Shown here in pieces: positions 41,336-41,663 of a stretch of DNA of 41,663 nucleotides. The notes under the pieces are model-generated. The model was not told the origin of the DNA. It searched no databases and saw only the letters and a list, made by a program, of their open reading frames with translations. The position numbers were made by a program, and so were the translations under genes. Numbering within the stretch: the stretch's first letter is position 1; each line of letters opens with the position of its first letter. Origin of the DNA: an uncultured Flavobacteriales bacterium (GTDB lineage Bacteria; Bacteroidota; Bacteroidia; Flavobacteriales_E; Vicingaceae); the NCBI GenBank assembly GCA_913048175.1, contig CAJWVX010000012.1:1-41663 (forward strand), written 5' to 3'.

Positions 41336-41663
41336 ATGCCGCTCTACGAGAGTGTTTATATCGCGCGCCAGGATATCCCCGCGCAAGAAGTCGAGGCGCT
41401 TACCGAGCGTTTCGAGGGAATCGTCTCCGAGCAAGGAGGCAAGGTCGCGCGCCGCGAATATTGGGGGCTCAAAAACCTCGCTTATCGCGTCAAGAAGAAC
41501 CGCAAGGGTCACTACACCATGTTGCACCTCGATGCGCCGTCGGAAGCGGTGCAGGAGATGGAGCGGAATATGCGGATCAGCGACGATGTGCTGCGTTACC
41601 TGACCATCCGGGTCGATGAACACAGCGAAGAGCCCTCGATCATGATGCAGACCCGATCGGGCC
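41336..41663 (+). CDS. rpsF: 30S ribosomal protein S6 (partial, alphaproteobacterial type)
   Basis: S6 is a platform protein of the small ribosomal subunit that binds with S18. The 109 visible residues begin [20 protein letters not shown]. Family hallmarks are [25 protein letters not shown] (about 34-58), [21 protein letters not shown] (about 59-79), and [15 protein letters not shown] (about 81-95). The N-terminal MPLYE and the [20 protein letters not shown] wording are alphaproteobacterial rather than Bacteroidetes style, and codons are GC-rich. The gene runs off the right edge. In alphaproteobacteria rpsF is commonly divergent from fabD, which explains why this DNA adjoins a fabD start. It almost certainly does not belong to the organism encoding the rest of the window. 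Confidence 0.93.
   Translation, partial: MPLYESVYIARQDIPAQEVEALTERFEGIVSEQGGKVARREYWGLKNLAYRVKKNRKGHYTMLHLDAPSEAVQEMERNMRISDDVLRYLTIRVDEHSEEPSIMMQTRSG

Noticed and set aside
41005-41663. The GC-rich end as a genuine horizontal transfer of rpsF
   Set aside because: The join falls inside a conserved stretch shared by fabD genes and reproduces the native alphaproteobacterial fabD-rpsF layout, which an assembly misjoin explains more simply. Not excluded without reads.

Overview
The window is almost entirely AT-rich DNA from a member of the Bacteroidetes, most likely a marine Flavobacteriales-type organism. The evidence is: Na+-translocating NADH:quinone reductase genes; several type IX secretion system (T9SS) and gliding-associated proteins (Plug, PorT, a GldH-like lipoprotein, a PorE-like giant protein, and a cargo protein with a type A C-terminal sorting domain); TAnnTTTG-type promoter elements; and genes without Shine-Dalgarno sequences. 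The last ~630 bases differ sharply. They are GC-rich, carry a strong Shine-Dalgarno and the start of an alphaproteobacterial-type rpsF. The switch falls inside the first codons of fabD, so the right edge looks like an assembly chimera and not part of the same genome.

Layout, left to right. 1-1942 (minus): nqrA and the start of nqrB. 2208-3527 (plus): the T9SS Plug protein, divergent from nqrA across a spacer with a perfect 19-bp operator-like palindrome. 3702-9659 (minus): a five-gene MacB-type tripartite exporter (ABC ATPase, two FtsX/MacB permeases, HlyD-type adaptor, TolC-type outer-membrane factor). 9901-10014 (minus): an unlisted 37-residue membrane miniprotein. 10170-12080 (plus): meaB and an outer-membrane protein. 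12077-12598 (minus): a conserved membrane-anchored protein. 12784-18094 (plus): a run of an aminotransferase, a heptose-phosphate kinase, ubiE, porT and a COG2509-type flavoprotein. 32246-18264 (minus): a six-gene run of prmA, a 1484-residue unknown secreted protein, a 2344-residue TPR/PD40/coiled-coil/SPOR protein, clpS, an M48 lipoprotein peptidase and a GldH-like lipoprotein. 32418-40008: an ACT-domain protein, an Lpd-like flavoprotein that lacks both redox cysteines, a lytic transglycosylase-like protein, a small zinc-finger protein, a tail-less SSB and a T9SS cargo propeller protein. 40161-41039 (minus): fabD.

Most genes serve the cell envelope: outer-membrane secretion (Plug, PorT, PorE-like, GldH-like), efflux, LPS heptose supply, envelope proteolysis and peptidoglycan cleavage, next to core respiration and menaquinone synthesis. 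The strongest candidate for something undescribed is the 2344-residue protein. Its N-terminal 430 residues have the TPR, beta-propeller and CRD order of the T9SS component PorE. The expected OmpA-type peptidoglycan-binding end is replaced by a ~1500-residue acidic coiled-coil/repeat spacer and three SPOR-like domains. It follows an equally large uncharacterised secreted protein on the same strand. All family assignments come from reading the sequence; no database search was run.
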